Assembly: GCA_041655255.1 (NCBI GenBank)
Contig: JBBAFS010000080.1
Location: forward strand, 1-6,917
Direction: 5' to 3'
DNA length: 6,917 nt
Source of the DNA: JBBAFS01 sp041655255
Lineage (GTDB): Bacteria; Spirochaetota; Spirochaetia; Sphaerochaetales; Sphaerochaetaceae
Shown here: positions 1-6,885 of the stretch, piece after piece
Layout: the number at the start of each line of letters is the position of its first letter
How positions within the stretch are numbered: the first letter of the stretch is position 1
Notes under the pieces: model-generated
Seen by the model: the letters and a program-made list of their open reading frames with translations, nothing else
What the model was told of the DNA's origin: nothing
The model's database searches: none
Translations under genes and position numbers: made by a program

Positions 1-1
1 C

Positions 2-1042
2 AACCTCTCTTTAGAAGTTAAGAAGGGTGAGTTTTTCACTCTCTTAGGACCTTCTGGGTGTGGTAAGACTACTTTATTACGTATGATTGCTGGATTTAAC
101 ACGATTGAAGGTGGAGAGTTCTATTTTGATGATATAAAAATTAATGATAAGAACCCAGCGAAAAGAAATATTGGAATGGTATTTCAAAACTATGCAATTT
201 TCCCACACCTTACTGTTGAGAAAAACGTCCGCTTTGGATTAAAAGCCCGCAATCTTCCAGCAGACCAGATTAAAAGAGATACTGACGAATTTCTCAAACT
301 CATGCAAATATACGAATATAGAAAAAGATTGCCCGATCGTTTGAGCGGAGGACAACAACAAAGAGTCGCTTTAGCGAGAGCTCTTGTTCTTCGCCCAGAT
401 GTGCTACTGATGGATGAGCCACTATCGAACTTGGATGCAAAACTGAGAGTTGAAATGCGAGCGGCAATTAAAGAGCTACAAAATAGCCTTCATATTACCA
501 CCATATATGTCACACATGATCAAGAAGAGGCTATGGCTGTCAGTGATCGGATTGCTGTTATGGATTATGGGGAAATTCAGCAAATTGGTTCTCCTCGAGA
601 ACTCTATCAGCGCCCACAAAATGTGTTTGTTGCAACCTTTATCGGAAAGACGAATATGATTGATGCTGAATTAGTTATGCAAGAGTCAAATCCGACATTG
701 CAGTTCTTGGGTGGATACTCTGTAGGAATGCCAAATGTTCATGCAAAACATCACATAAACCAATCAGTTAAAGTATCTATTAGACCTGAAGAGTTTTTAA
801 TAAATGAGTCAGGAGATGAGGGCATAGAAGCTGAAATCCTTGATAGTGTGTTCCTTGGATTGAATACCCATTATTTCATGGAGACAGCTCAGGGTGAAAG
901 AGTGGACGTTGTTACTGAATCTGACATTCATGTTGAACATGCAAAAGGAGCAAAGGTTAGATTAACTCTTAATCTCGATAAAATTAATGTGTTCAACCAG
1001 GAGGGAACTTCTAACATCTTACTAGAGGAGGTCTCAACATGA
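2..1042 (+). CDS. ABC importer ATP-binding protein, FbpC/AfuC/PotA-like (5' partial)
   Basis: This is the cytoplasmic ATPase that powers the importer formed with the next two genes. The reading frame is open from base 2, so the start codon lies before the window and probably about 25-30 residues are missing; the first internal ATG, at 83, falls after the Walker A motif and cannot be the real start. Motifs in order are Walker A GPSGCGKTT (47-73), Q-loop GMVFQNY, signature LSGGQ (341-355), Walker B VLLMDEP (401-421) and H-loop YVTHD (506-520). A C-terminal region from about base 640, with VSIRPEEF near 770-795, looks like the TOBE regulatory/ligand domain of the MalK/PotA/FbpC group. All catalytic residues are present, so it should be active. 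Its TGA stop overlaps the permease ATG by four bases, which implies translational coupling. The family is certain; the transported substrate cannot be read from the ATPase. Confidence 0.95.
   Translation, partial: NLSLEVKKGEFFTLLGPSGCGKTTLLRMIAGFNTIEGGEFYFDDIKINDKNPAKRNIGMVFQNYAIFPHLTVEKNVRFGLKARNLPADQIKRDTDEFLKLMQIYEYRKRLPDRLSGGQQQRVALARALVLRPDVLLMDEPLSNLDAKLRVEMRAAIKELQNSLHITTIYVTHDQEEAMAVSDRIAVMDYGEIQQIGSPRELYQRPQNVFVATFIGKTNMIDAELVMQESNPTLQFLGGYSVGMPNVHAKHHINQSVKVSIRPEEFLINESGDEGIEAEILDSVFLGLNTHYFMETAQGERVDVVTESDIHVEHAKGAKVRLTLNLDKINVFNQEGTSNILLEEVST
1025..1032 (+). promoter_or_regulatory. Strong ribosome binding site of the permease gene
   Basis: GAGGAGGT lies six bases before the ATG at 1039, inside the last codons of the ATPase gene. 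It fixes the permease start at the ATGA overlap and fits coupled translation of ATPase and permease. Confidence 0.85.
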
Positions 1043-2703
1043 AACGATTGAGAAAAAGAACTCCTTTAGAAGTGTGGAACTTCGTAGGCTTTTCCTTACT
1101 TGGACTATATCTCTTATTTTTAATGTATCCTCTTTTTAATGTATTAAAAGCATCAGTGTATGATCGAGAACAACACTTTACGCTCGCCTATTTTAAAAAA
1201 TTCTTTGCTCAGCGCTACTATTTCTCAACTCTTATAAACAGTTTTAAAGTTGCTACAGTTGTTACGATTTACTCAGTGATACTGGGTGTCATATTAGCTT
1301 ATTATTACAATATATATCGACTCAGAGCCAAAAAGTTTTTAGAAGTCATTATTATTATAGCATCTATGTCGGCTCCTTTTATTGGTGCCTATTCTTGGAT
1401 TCTTCTTCTGGGAAGAAATGGGCTCATTACCCGGATGATATATACTCTCTTTAAATTTAGGATTCCTGCTATTTATGGATTTAATGGAATTGTACTGGTT
1501 TTGGTCACTCGCCTTTTTCCTTTAGTCTTTTTATATGTTTCTGGAGCTCTTCAATCAATTGATAATTCACTACTAGAAGCATCTGAAAACTTAGGAACAA
1601 CTGGAATTCGAAGGTTTTTCAAAGTGATACTTCCCCTCTCTATGCCATCTATTTTAGCAGCAGCTCTTTTAGTGTTTATGAGATCGATGGCAGATTTTGG
1701 AACACCACTGTTAATTGGTGAAGGTTTTAGAACTTTTCCAGTTGAGATTTATAATCAATATGTAGGAGAGACGAGTACCGACCACAATTTTGCTGCAGCA
1801 ATAAGTGTTGTTGCTGTTGTTATTACTGCTTTGGTCTTCTTAGTTCAGAAAGTAGTGAATAGTTTTTATAAATTCTCTATCAATTCATTACATCCAATAC
1901 AAGAAAAAGAGTTATCACCATGGGGCAAGGTGTGGGTCTATTTTTACACATACGCACTACTCACACTTTCGATGCTTCCTCAGCTTTATTTAATCTATAT
2001 GTCCTTTAGAAAAACATCTCAATCTGGATCGTTATTTGAGCCTGGCTATTCTTTAGAGAGTTATAGAATTGCCTTTAAGAAATTTGGATCTGCTATACCT
2101 AATACTCTCTTATTAGGAGGAGTTTCAGTCTTACTTGTCCTCTTTTTAGCTATCTTAGTCTCTTATATCATCGTAAGAAGGCCATCTTGGGTAAGTCGTC
2201 TCATTGATAACTTCTCTATGGTTCCATTTGTATTACCAGGCTCGGTCGTTGGTATTGCATTAGTTCTCAGTTTTAGTCGAAGGCCAATAGTTCTCACAGG
2301 AACAATGGCTATTATGATTATTTCGATGGTGATTCGAAGAATCCCATATACAATCAGAAGCTCTGCTGCAATTCTACAGCAGATTCCACTCACGGTAGAA
2401 GAAGCGGGAATTAGTCTGGGCTCATCAAAACTTAGAACGTTCTTTTTGATCACGGTTCCCATGATGAAAAATGGAATTATATCAGGAGGTATTTTAAGCT
2501 GGATTACAATTATTACTGAATTATCTACTTCAATAATTCTCTATACCGCCCATACAGTCACCATGACGCTTTCGATTTATATATTCGTTTCAAGAGGAAC
2601 TGATGGGCCAGCAGCGGCTATGGCAACAGTTTTAACTGCCTTTACAGTTATTAGTTTGTTGTTATTTATGAAATTCTCTAAATCTAAAAATTTAGTTATG
2701 TAA
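1039..2703 (+). CDS. ABC importer permease, fused two-domain FbpB/AfuB-like protein
   Basis: This 554-residue inner-membrane protein forms the translocation channel. It is a tandem fusion of two binding-protein-dependent permease domains, the arrangement of FbpB, AfuB and ThiP, whereas spermidine-type importers use two separate subunits. I count about twelve hydrophobic segments, roughly at residues 12-36, 65-90, 100-125, 145-171, 196-226, 251-273, 297-322, 353-379, 391-412, 417-435, 473-503 and 525-545. Each half carries an EAA loop, which docks on the ATPase: EASENLG starting at 180 and EAGISLG starting at 455, each followed by a conserved Pro about 15-20 residues on. The length is normal for the fused family and both halves look intact. 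The ATG at 1039 overlaps the ATPase stop and has an ideal ribosome binding site. The family assignment is secure; the substrate is open (iron, sugar phosphates, phosphonates or other anions). Confidence 0.94.
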   Translation: MKRLRKRTPLEVWNFVGFSLLGLYLLFLMYPLFNVLKASVYDREQHFTLAYFKKFFAQRYYFSTLINSFKVATVVTIYSVILGVILAYYYNIYRLRAKKFLEVIIIIASMSAPFIGAYSWILLLGRNGLITRMIYTLFKFRIPAIYGFNGIVLVLVTRLFPLVFLYVSGALQSIDNSLLEASENLGTTGIRRFFKVILPLSMPSILAAALLVFMRSMADFGTPLLIGEGFRTFPVEIYNQYVGETSTDHNFAAAISVVAVVITALVFLVQKVVNSFYKFSINSLHPIQEKELSPWGKVWVYFYTYALLTLSMLPQLYLIYMSFRKTSQSGSLFEPGYSLESYRIAFKKFGSAIPNTLLLGGVSVLLVLFLAILVSYIIVRRPSWVSRLIDNFSMVPFVLPGSVVGIALVLSFSRRPIVLTGTMAIMIISMVIRRIPYTIRSSAAILQQIPLTVEEAGISLGSSKLRTFFLITVPMMKNGIISGGILSWITIITELSTSIILYTAHTVTMTLSIYIFVSRGTDGPAAAMATVLTAFTVISLLLFMKFSKSKNLVM

Positions 2704-2718
2704 TATCTCTACGGAGAG

Positions 2719-2723
2719 GGAGG
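2719..2723 (+). promoter_or_regulatory. Strong ribosome binding site of the solute-binding protein gene
   Basis: GGAGG sits six bases before the ATG at 2730, in a purine-rich run within the 26-base gap after the permease stop. Binding proteins are needed in excess over permeases, and a separate strong site fits that. A 4-bp stem (CTCT 2707-2710 with AGAG 2715-2718) lies just upstream but is too weak to call a regulatory hairpin. Confidence 0.8.
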
Positions 2724-2729
2724 AGAAAA

Positions 2730-3776
2730 ATGAAAAAAGTATTTGTTACTTTATTAATTGGCCTAGTTATCCTAGGAACAATTGCTGGCGGTGGTGCTAA
2801 AGAAAAAGCAGCCGTAAGTGGGCCCTCAGGAAGGTTAGTACTCTATACACCAGACTTTGATGAAGAACTCAACATGGTTGTAGACCCCTTCCAAGCAAAA
2901 TATCCCAACATCAAAGTTGAGTTAGTGCAAGCTGGGGCAGGGGAACTGAAAACAAGAATTAGAGCAGAGGCTGCTAACCCTCAGGCAGATATTCTTGCAG
3001 GTGGAGTATTCTATAATGATTATGTGAATATGCCTGACTTGTGGGAGCCCTACATTGCTTCTAATGATTCCGATTATCCTGAGAGCATGAGAAACAGCAC
3101 TGGTGGAGCAATTACTTTTAAGACTGTTCAGTTGGTGAACTTATTAGTGAATAAGCCATTAGCAAAAGAACTTGGTGTTGAAATTAAGAGTTATGCAGAT
3201 CTACTAAATCCAAAACTCAAAGGTAAGATTATCACAGCAGATCCTAACGGTTCATCTTCAGCTTGGAACCAACTATCCACAATTTTAGGAGTTATGGGTG
3301 GATATGAGAGTGCCGCTGCATGGGGTTATGTTGAAAGCCTTATTCAAAACCTTGATGGAGTGATGAGCGGAAGTTCTTCGACTGTTTATAAAGGCGTTCT
3401 TGAAGGTGAGTATGTTGTAGGATTAACATATGAAGCTCCATGTGTTACGTACATTAGAGAAGGGAAAGGAGACATTGTAGAAATTGTCTATCCTTCAGAA
3501 GGAATTAACGCTATTGCAGGAGCTCATGGTATTGTTAAAAATGCTAAGAACTTAGAAAATGCAAAACTGTTTATTGAGTTTGTTGCCTCTGATGAGATGC
3601 AAGCTGCATTTGCTGCATCAACAGTAAGACAAGCAAACCTTAACTTACCTACAACAAATGAATATCTTACTCCAATTGACCAAATTAGAATTGAGCCTAG
3701 AGATGAAGCTTATTTAGCTAAAAACCAGAAAAACATCTTAGAAAGATGGAATTTCCTGTGGGCAAAATACAACTAG
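2730..3776 (+). CDS. Periplasmic solute-binding protein of an FbpA/AfuA-like ABC importer
   Basis: This 348-residue protein captures the substrate outside the inner membrane and hands it to the permease. Residues 1-19 form a signal peptide (Lys-Lys, a hydrophobic core, then Thr-Ile-Ala), with a likely signal peptidase I cut before GGGAKEK. There is no lipobox Cys. The mature part opens with RLVLYTPDFDEELN and has the two-lobe type II fold pattern of the FbpA/AfuA group: YPNIKVELVQAG near 58-69, GKIITADPNGSSSAW near 165-179, MSGSSSTVYKGVLEGEYVVGLTYEAP near 212-237 and AGAHGIVKNAKN near 263-274. FbpA's iron ligands are two adjacent Tyr at the point corresponding to about 235-236; here I read Glu-Ala. 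The two Ser-rich loops (174-177, 213-217) suggest an anionic ligand such as a phosphate ester. The importer role is firm; the ligand is inferred. The gene follows the permease by 26 bases and ends the operon. Confidence 0.92.
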   Translation: MKKVFVTLLIGLVILGTIAGGGAKEKAAVSGPSGRLVLYTPDFDEELNMVVDPFQAKYPNIKVELVQAGAGELKTRIRAEAANPQADILAGGVFYNDYVNMPDLWEPYIASNDSDYPESMRNSTGGAITFKTVQLVNLLVNKPLAKELGVEIKSYADLLNPKLKGKIITADPNGSSSAWNQLSTILGVMGGYESAAAWGYVESLIQNLDGVMSGSSSTVYKGVLEGEYVVGLTYEAPCVTYIREGKGDIVEIVYPSEGINAIAGAHGIVKNAKNLENAKLFIEFVASDEMQAAFAASTVRQANLNLPTTNEYLTPIDQIRIEPRDEAYLAKNQKNILERWNFLWAKYN

Positions 3777-3793
3777 ACGTGTGACTATAACAT

Positions 3794-3834
3794 AGAGAAT
3801 GCCATCAAGTGATGGCATTCTCTCCCTCTTTCTG
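3794..3834 (+). terminator. Hairpin between the convergent operons, probable transcription terminator
   Basis: AGAGAATGCCATCA (3794-3807) and its exact reverse complement (3810-3823) form a perfect 14-bp stem around a two-base centre; in RNA the loop would open to about four bases. On the plus strand it is followed by the pyrimidine run CCCTCTTTCT, an imperfect U tract, so it most likely ends the ABC importer transcript 18 bases after the stop. On the minus strand the sequence after the stem is not T-rich, so use in both directions is possible but less well supported. An outer 7-bp pair, TGTGACT (3780-3786) and AGTCACA (3838-3844), could extend the structure. Confidence 0.8.
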
Positions 3835-3861
3835 CTAAGTCACAGATTCCAATACGAAATA

Positions 3862-5127
3862 TCATCCACATCCATAGTATTGATACGGCTTTTCGTACAA
3901 GCTCTTAGAATCTGCTCCATATTCAACCAGAATTTCTTCTAATTGGGAAGTGAAACTTTGCTCATCTGCTAAAGAAGCAATAGCAATAGTACTTAATTTT
4001 TCATCAGGAGCGTCTTGAATTGCTTTACGAACTTTTTGTTCGGTATCGATAGTGAGATGATGAATCTTCTCTTTTGCTAAAGCGGGTGCAACTGTTAAAA
4101 AGTTAGTAATCCCGACTCTGTTTTGTGCATAGCGATAAGAGAAGTTAATATCTGCATGAGGGGCTTGCTCCCACATCTCTTGATCCAAAGTAAAGGGGAA
4201 AAATGGAGCATAGTTAGGCAGTGGTGCTCCAGTTAACCACACTAAAGGTTTACCGTTATGCCACTGTACTACCATCGAAGCGGTAGTTCTACTTTTTACA
4301 AAACCCTGACTATCCATACAAATAGATTTCATACTCCGATCAGGAGAGCCTAAAGAGCCCTCATTGTGTCGTAAGGTAGAAGCCATAATCTCAAATGAAG
4401 CTTTGTCCTTAGTCAGGAGCTCTTGAGATTTTTGTTGTCTATATTTGCCTTGAGTGAAAAAGAGATGGAGTCTACTTTGGTGAGTTTTAGCAAAGTGAGG
4501 CTTATTCTCCCAAGTAAGAGCATCTGCTTTATCGTAGTGTTCATCTAGTGAGTAGGCATTCGAAATTGAACCTACTAATGCTACTTTTTTAGCAGCCCAA
4601 GAGCGGTTCATAGTCTCAACTATCCACGCCTCTTTCTCGTCGCTGATAATAAATGAGTTGTGATACTTTAATACGTTTGTGTAACTCCCATTACCACCTT
4701 GGCCAAAGTTCTCTAATAAGGAGGTGATAACTTCAACTCCGTGAGAGGCACTTGTAGCGTTATGTAAAGCGAGACGGAGAATATCCATTCCAAGCAGTCC
4801 ATGACGTTCAGTTCTCTTTTTTGCAAATACTGCTTCATTACCAATAGAGACACCTTTTTCGTTTATCCCCATCTCTGCACCCCATATCCAAGAGGGGCGA
4901 CTGATGAGAGCTTTAAGGTTATTCGGTAATGTAGCGTGAGCTTTGAGAAGCGTTTTGTACTGTAACGTATTGTATGGAGGATTATCCTCAGGATGGGTTA
5001 TCTCATGAATTCCCTCATCACCCAATACATATTGAATGAGTTGGGGCTCCCCAGGATCACGATCTGAATTCTTTGCAAAGAAGAAACTACTGGTTAGGGA
5101 GTCTCGTTTGACCATTGTATCGCACAT
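3862..5127 (-). CDS. Secernin-like C69-family peptidase/N-terminal nucleophile hydrolase
   Basis: This predicted cytoplasmic hydrolase has 421 residues, close to the usual secernin length. Members of peptidase family C69 (PF03577) lose the initiator Met and use the exposed Cys2 as nucleophile to cut amide bonds, classically in dipeptides. Here the protein starts MCDTMV, followed by FFFAKNSDRDPGEPQ (15-29), very close to the secernin CDTF...FGKNSDR...E.Q signature. Further family motifs are WIWGAEMGINEKGVSIGNE (80-98), GGNGSYTN (144-151) and SISNAYSLDEHYD (187-199). The frame is open further upstream, to an ATG at 5256, but that start would bury Cys2 under 43 unrelated residues and overlap the msr gene, so I use 5127. 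No signal peptide or membrane segment is seen. The start lies one base after the msr stop, implying co-translation. The chain ends with Tyr-Tyr-Gly-Cys-Gly, which I cannot interpret. The true substrate is unknown; many secernin relatives are uncharacterised. Confidence 0.9.
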   Translation of the reverse strand: MCDTMVKRDSLTSSFFFAKNSDRDPGEPQLIQYVLGDEGIHEITHPEDNPPYNTLQYKTLLKAHATLPNNLKALISRPSWIWGAEMGINEKGVSIGNEAVFAKKRTERHGLLGMDILRLALHNATSASHGVEVITSLLENFGQGGNGSYTNVLKYHNSFIISDEKEAWIVETMNRSWAAKKVALVGSISNAYSLDEHYDKADALTWENKPHFAKTHQSRLHLFFTQGKYRQQKSQELLTKDKASFEIMASTLRHNEGSLGSPDRSMKSICMDSQGFVKSRTTASMVVQWHNGKPLVWLTGAPLPNYAPFFPFTLDQEMWEQAPHADINFSYRYAQNRVGITNFLTVAPALAKEKIHHLTIDTEQKVRKAIQDAPDEKLSTIAIASLADEQSFTSQLEEILVEYGADSKSLYEKPYQYYGCG

Positions 5128-5128
5128 G

Positions 5129-6109
5129 TTAAAACCTCTTTTGATATGAGTGGCAGTACGGAAGTGATCCGGTGCGCTCGTAATATGATTGATGATACTC
5201 CTCTGCTTCCCAGAACGTGGCATAAGGGAGAAGTTGTGTAGCAACTTCTTTATCACCAGTTTCTAGTAGTGTAAGAAGTTTAACCGCTGTGTCGTACTCA
5301 TGACGATTACGGTAGAAAATAACCGAAAGGTACTGAGATCCAATATCTGGACCTTGTCCATCTTTTTGAAATGGGTCATGAATCTCTAAAAAGTAGGTAG
5401 CCAGTTGTTCATACGAAATCACAAGTGGATTGTACTGAACTAAGACACTTTCAACATGGCCTGTTGTTTGAGTTAATACATCTTGGTAGGTAGGGTTTTT
5501 CATCTTACCACCAGTGTAACCACTTGTTACCTTATACACACCGTCGAGTTTTTTAAGGTAGTATTCAACACCCCAAAAGCATCCACCTGCAAACACAGCT
5601 GTTGCTACAGGTGGTCCATCTTTAAACAAAAGAGAGACACTATTTACACAATGACGTGTGTTTTTAGCGGTAAAACGTTCTCCCTCAAATACATGACCTA
5701 AGTGACCTTCACAGGTAGCACACACTATTTCGGTTCGTACGTTATCACTATCAGGATAGCGTAAGACTGCATACGGTATTTCATCATCAAAAGAGGGCCA
5801 ACCACATTGGCCATCGAACTTATCATCAGAAGAGTATAAAGGAGAGCCACACTGTTTGCAGTAATAGGTACCACTGTCGGTGGTATCAGTATACGCTCCA
5901 CTGAAGGCTCGTTCAGTCCCTTTATCTTTAATCACATGTTTCTCAAATACATTGAGTTTCTCTAAAAACTGTTCTTTAAGTTTCTCAAAAGGGTAACGAT
6001 CTTGAATATTCATCTCATTTCCTTTGTGATACGGTCCACTAACAAGTGGACTTATAGATAATAACACCAAAAAAAGTACAACGACTTCTTTTTTGTTTTT
6101 CCAGTTCAT
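5129..6109 (-). CDS. msrBA: Bifunctional methionine sulfoxide reductase MsrB-MsrA fusion
   Basis: This 326-residue enzyme reduces both methionine sulfoxide stereoisomers, repairing oxidised proteins or free Met-O. The MsrB domain (about 36-165) has zinc-binding Cys84/Cys87 and Cys130/Cys133, the CGWPSF motif with probable resolving Cys102, and catalytic Cys154 in RHCVNS. After a very short linker the MsrA domain (about 168-326) has catalytic Cys177 in GGCFWG, the DIGSQY motif (255-260) and a likely resolving Cys319 near the C terminus. Both halves are complete. Residues 1-25 (a Lys-rich start, then the hydrophobic VVVLFLVLLSISPLV) look like a signal peptide or anchor, pointing to a periplasmic enzyme. 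The ATG at 6109 has a poorly placed ribosome binding site, though, while Met33 (ATG at 6013) has AAAGGA at ideal spacing, so a cytoplasmic form starting there is possible. The gene follows the regulator by 50 bases and touches the hydrolase gene. Confidence 0.95.
   Translation of the reverse strand: MNWKNKKEVVVLFLVLLSISPLVSGPYHKGNEMNIQDRYPFEKLKEQFLEKLNVFEKHVIKDKGTERAFSGAYTDTTDSGTYYCKQCGSPLYSSDDKFDGQCGWPSFDDEIPYAVLRYPDSDNVRTEIVCATCEGHLGHVFEGERFTAKNTRHCVNSVSLLFKDGPPVATAVFAGGCFWGVEYYLKKLDGVYKVTSGYTGGKMKNPTYQDVLTQTTGHVESVLVQYNPLVISYEQLATYFLEIHDPFQKDGQGPDIGSQYLSVIFYRNRHEYDTAVKLLTLLETGDKEVATQLLPYATFWEAEEYHQSYYERTGSLPYCHSYQKRF
5134..5140 (-). promoter_or_regulatory. Ribosome binding site deciding the hydrolase start at 5127
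   Basis: On the minus strand AAGAGGT lies six bases before the ATG at 5127, inside the final codons of the msr gene. It supports the short form of the hydrolase that begins Met-Cys-Asp. Confidence 0.8.
6020..6025 (-). promoter_or_regulatory. Internal ribosome binding site for an alternative msrBA start (Met33)
   Basis: Minus-strand AAAGGA is six bases before the in-frame ATG at 6013. It is better placed than anything before the upstream ATG at 6109, where only AGAAG is found, about one base away from the start codon. It therefore supports a second or the main start that leaves out the signal peptide. Confidence 0.5.
6034..6051 (-). repeat. 7-bp inverted repeat between the two msrBA starts
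   Basis: GTCCACT and AGTGGAC are perfect reverse complements around a four-base loop, inside the signal-peptide-coding stretch and nine bases before the internal ribosome binding site. It may be an RNA hairpin acting on the choice of start, or a DNA operator for the neighbouring regulator. It may also be chance, since it also codes for Ser-Pro-Leu-Val-Ser-Gly-Pro. Confidence 0.4.
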
Positions 6110-6159
6110 TCTTCTATAATATACTAAAAATTGGTCACAAAGTGGAAAAAGAGGAATTT
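6110..6159 (-). promoter_or_regulatory. AT-rich gap between regulator and msrBA, possible weak promoter
   Basis: This 50-base gap has no terminator hairpin, so read-through from the regulator gene is likely. On the minus strand it holds TTGTGA, sixteen bases, then TATAGA, a partial match to -35/-10 elements. A transcript from there would begin at about the first ATG of msrBA and would favour the internal start at 6013. The match is weak and could be chance in AT-rich DNA. Confidence 0.25.
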
Positions 6160-6885
6160 CTATTGGATGAGAAGACCTTCTTCTTGTTCTTGCTTCACCT
6201 GGCGTAGATAGCTGTAGACTGTATACTTTGAAATTCCAAGCCCATCAGCAACAATCTCTACAGCTCCTTTAATGTTAAACACATTCTTTTCTAAGAGAGC
6301 TGCAATCACCATTTGGTTTCGTTCTTTGACTGTGAATTTCTTTAATCGTGTTAATTTAGCCATCTCTTTTTGAATATTAGCTTCAATAAACTCACTGATA
6401 TCAGAGGCAAATTGTTCTTTGGTTTGAGGGGAGACCGAAACTGCATCAGGAATAAAGTCTTCAGCAAAGCTGAAAAAAGGAGCTGAGATGTCGATATTAA
6501 TACAAAACATCCCTATAGGAGTCCCTTGTCCATTTTTAATTAGAGCAGTAATCGACTTTAATGTTTTGTTAGTTTTAGTGGTAGTGAAATAACTATCAAT
6601 CACATCGACATTTGATTCAGATGCTTTAGCTAATGCGTTAATTCCCAGGTTTGTTAATGGAGATCCCTCTTTACGAGAGGTAACAGTGGGGTTTTCAATT
6701 AATATGACCGAACGAGTTGGGTCTTCTAAAGAGTGTAAAACAACTTCACAGTTTTTACCAAAGACTAGTGCTACTGCTTTAGCAATTGGTTTTACTGCCT
6801 CTAGTAACTCTTTATCGTGTTTAGAGAGCGTTTTCTTTTTAATAAAGAATTCTAAATCGACTCCGTTGTTATGTATTTCACCCAC
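6160..6885 (-). CDS. YheO/DauR-like transcriptional regulator (PAS-like sensor plus HTH)
   Basis: This is a cytoplasmic DNA-binding regulator of about 241 residues. The N-terminal part (about 28-131, from LLEAVKPIAKAVALVFGKNCEVVLHSLED to GMFCINIDIS) matches the YheO-type PAS_6 domain, thought to bind a small ligand. The C-terminal part (about 174-230, KKFTVKERNQMVIAALLEKNVF then GAVEIVADGLGISKYTVYSYL) is the matching helix-turn-helix of the DauR group. DauR itself controls D-arginine catabolism in Pseudomonas; the ligand here is unknown. I chose the GTG at 6885 because AAAAGGGG lies a few bases before it. A GTG at 6903 would add six residues, and the frame is still open to the window edge, so a further upstream start is possible. 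It is the first gene of the minus-strand cluster, 50 bases before msrBA, and probably controls that cluster or itself; its own promoter lies outside the window. Confidence 0.88.
   Translation of the reverse strand: MGEIHNNGVDLEFFIKKKTLSKHDKELLEAVKPIAKAVALVFGKNCEVVLHSLEDPTRSVILIENPTVTSRKEGSPLTNLGINALAKASESNVDVIDSYFTTTKTNKTLKSITALIKNGQGTPIGMFCINIDISAPFFSFAEDFIPDAVSVSPQTKEQFASDISEFIEANIQKEMAKLTRLKKFTVKERNQMVIAALLEKNVFNIKGAVEIVADGLGISKYTVYSYLRQVKQEQEEGLLIQ

Noticed and set aside
450..659. Short plus-strand open frame inside the ATPase gene (69 residues)
   Set aside because: It is out of frame with the conserved ATPase, with no recognisable motif and no clear ribosome binding site.
83..1042. ATPase starting at the ATG at 83
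   Set aside because: The frame is open from base 2 and encodes the Walker A motif before base 83, so the gene is cut by the window edge and does not start there.
2163..2462. Open frame antisense to the permease gene (99 residues)
   Set aside because: It lies wholly inside a well-supported membrane protein gene, has no family motif, and its hydrophobic character mirrors the sense strand.
2706..2719. Small stem (CTCT/AGAG) before the binding-protein ribosome binding site as an attenuator or riboswitch
   Set aside because: Only four pairs plus one possible wobble; the 26-base gap is too short for a riboswitch and there is no T tract.
5128..5256. Extension of the hydrolase by 43 residues to an ATG at 5256
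   Set aside because: It would overlap msrBA in another frame, place unrelated residues before the catalytic Cys, and ignore the good ribosome binding site before 5127.
5483..5701. Plus-strand open frame opposite msrBA (72 residues)
   Set aside because: It is antisense to conserved MsrA/MsrB coding sequence, and its Cys-rich look comes from the complementary strand.
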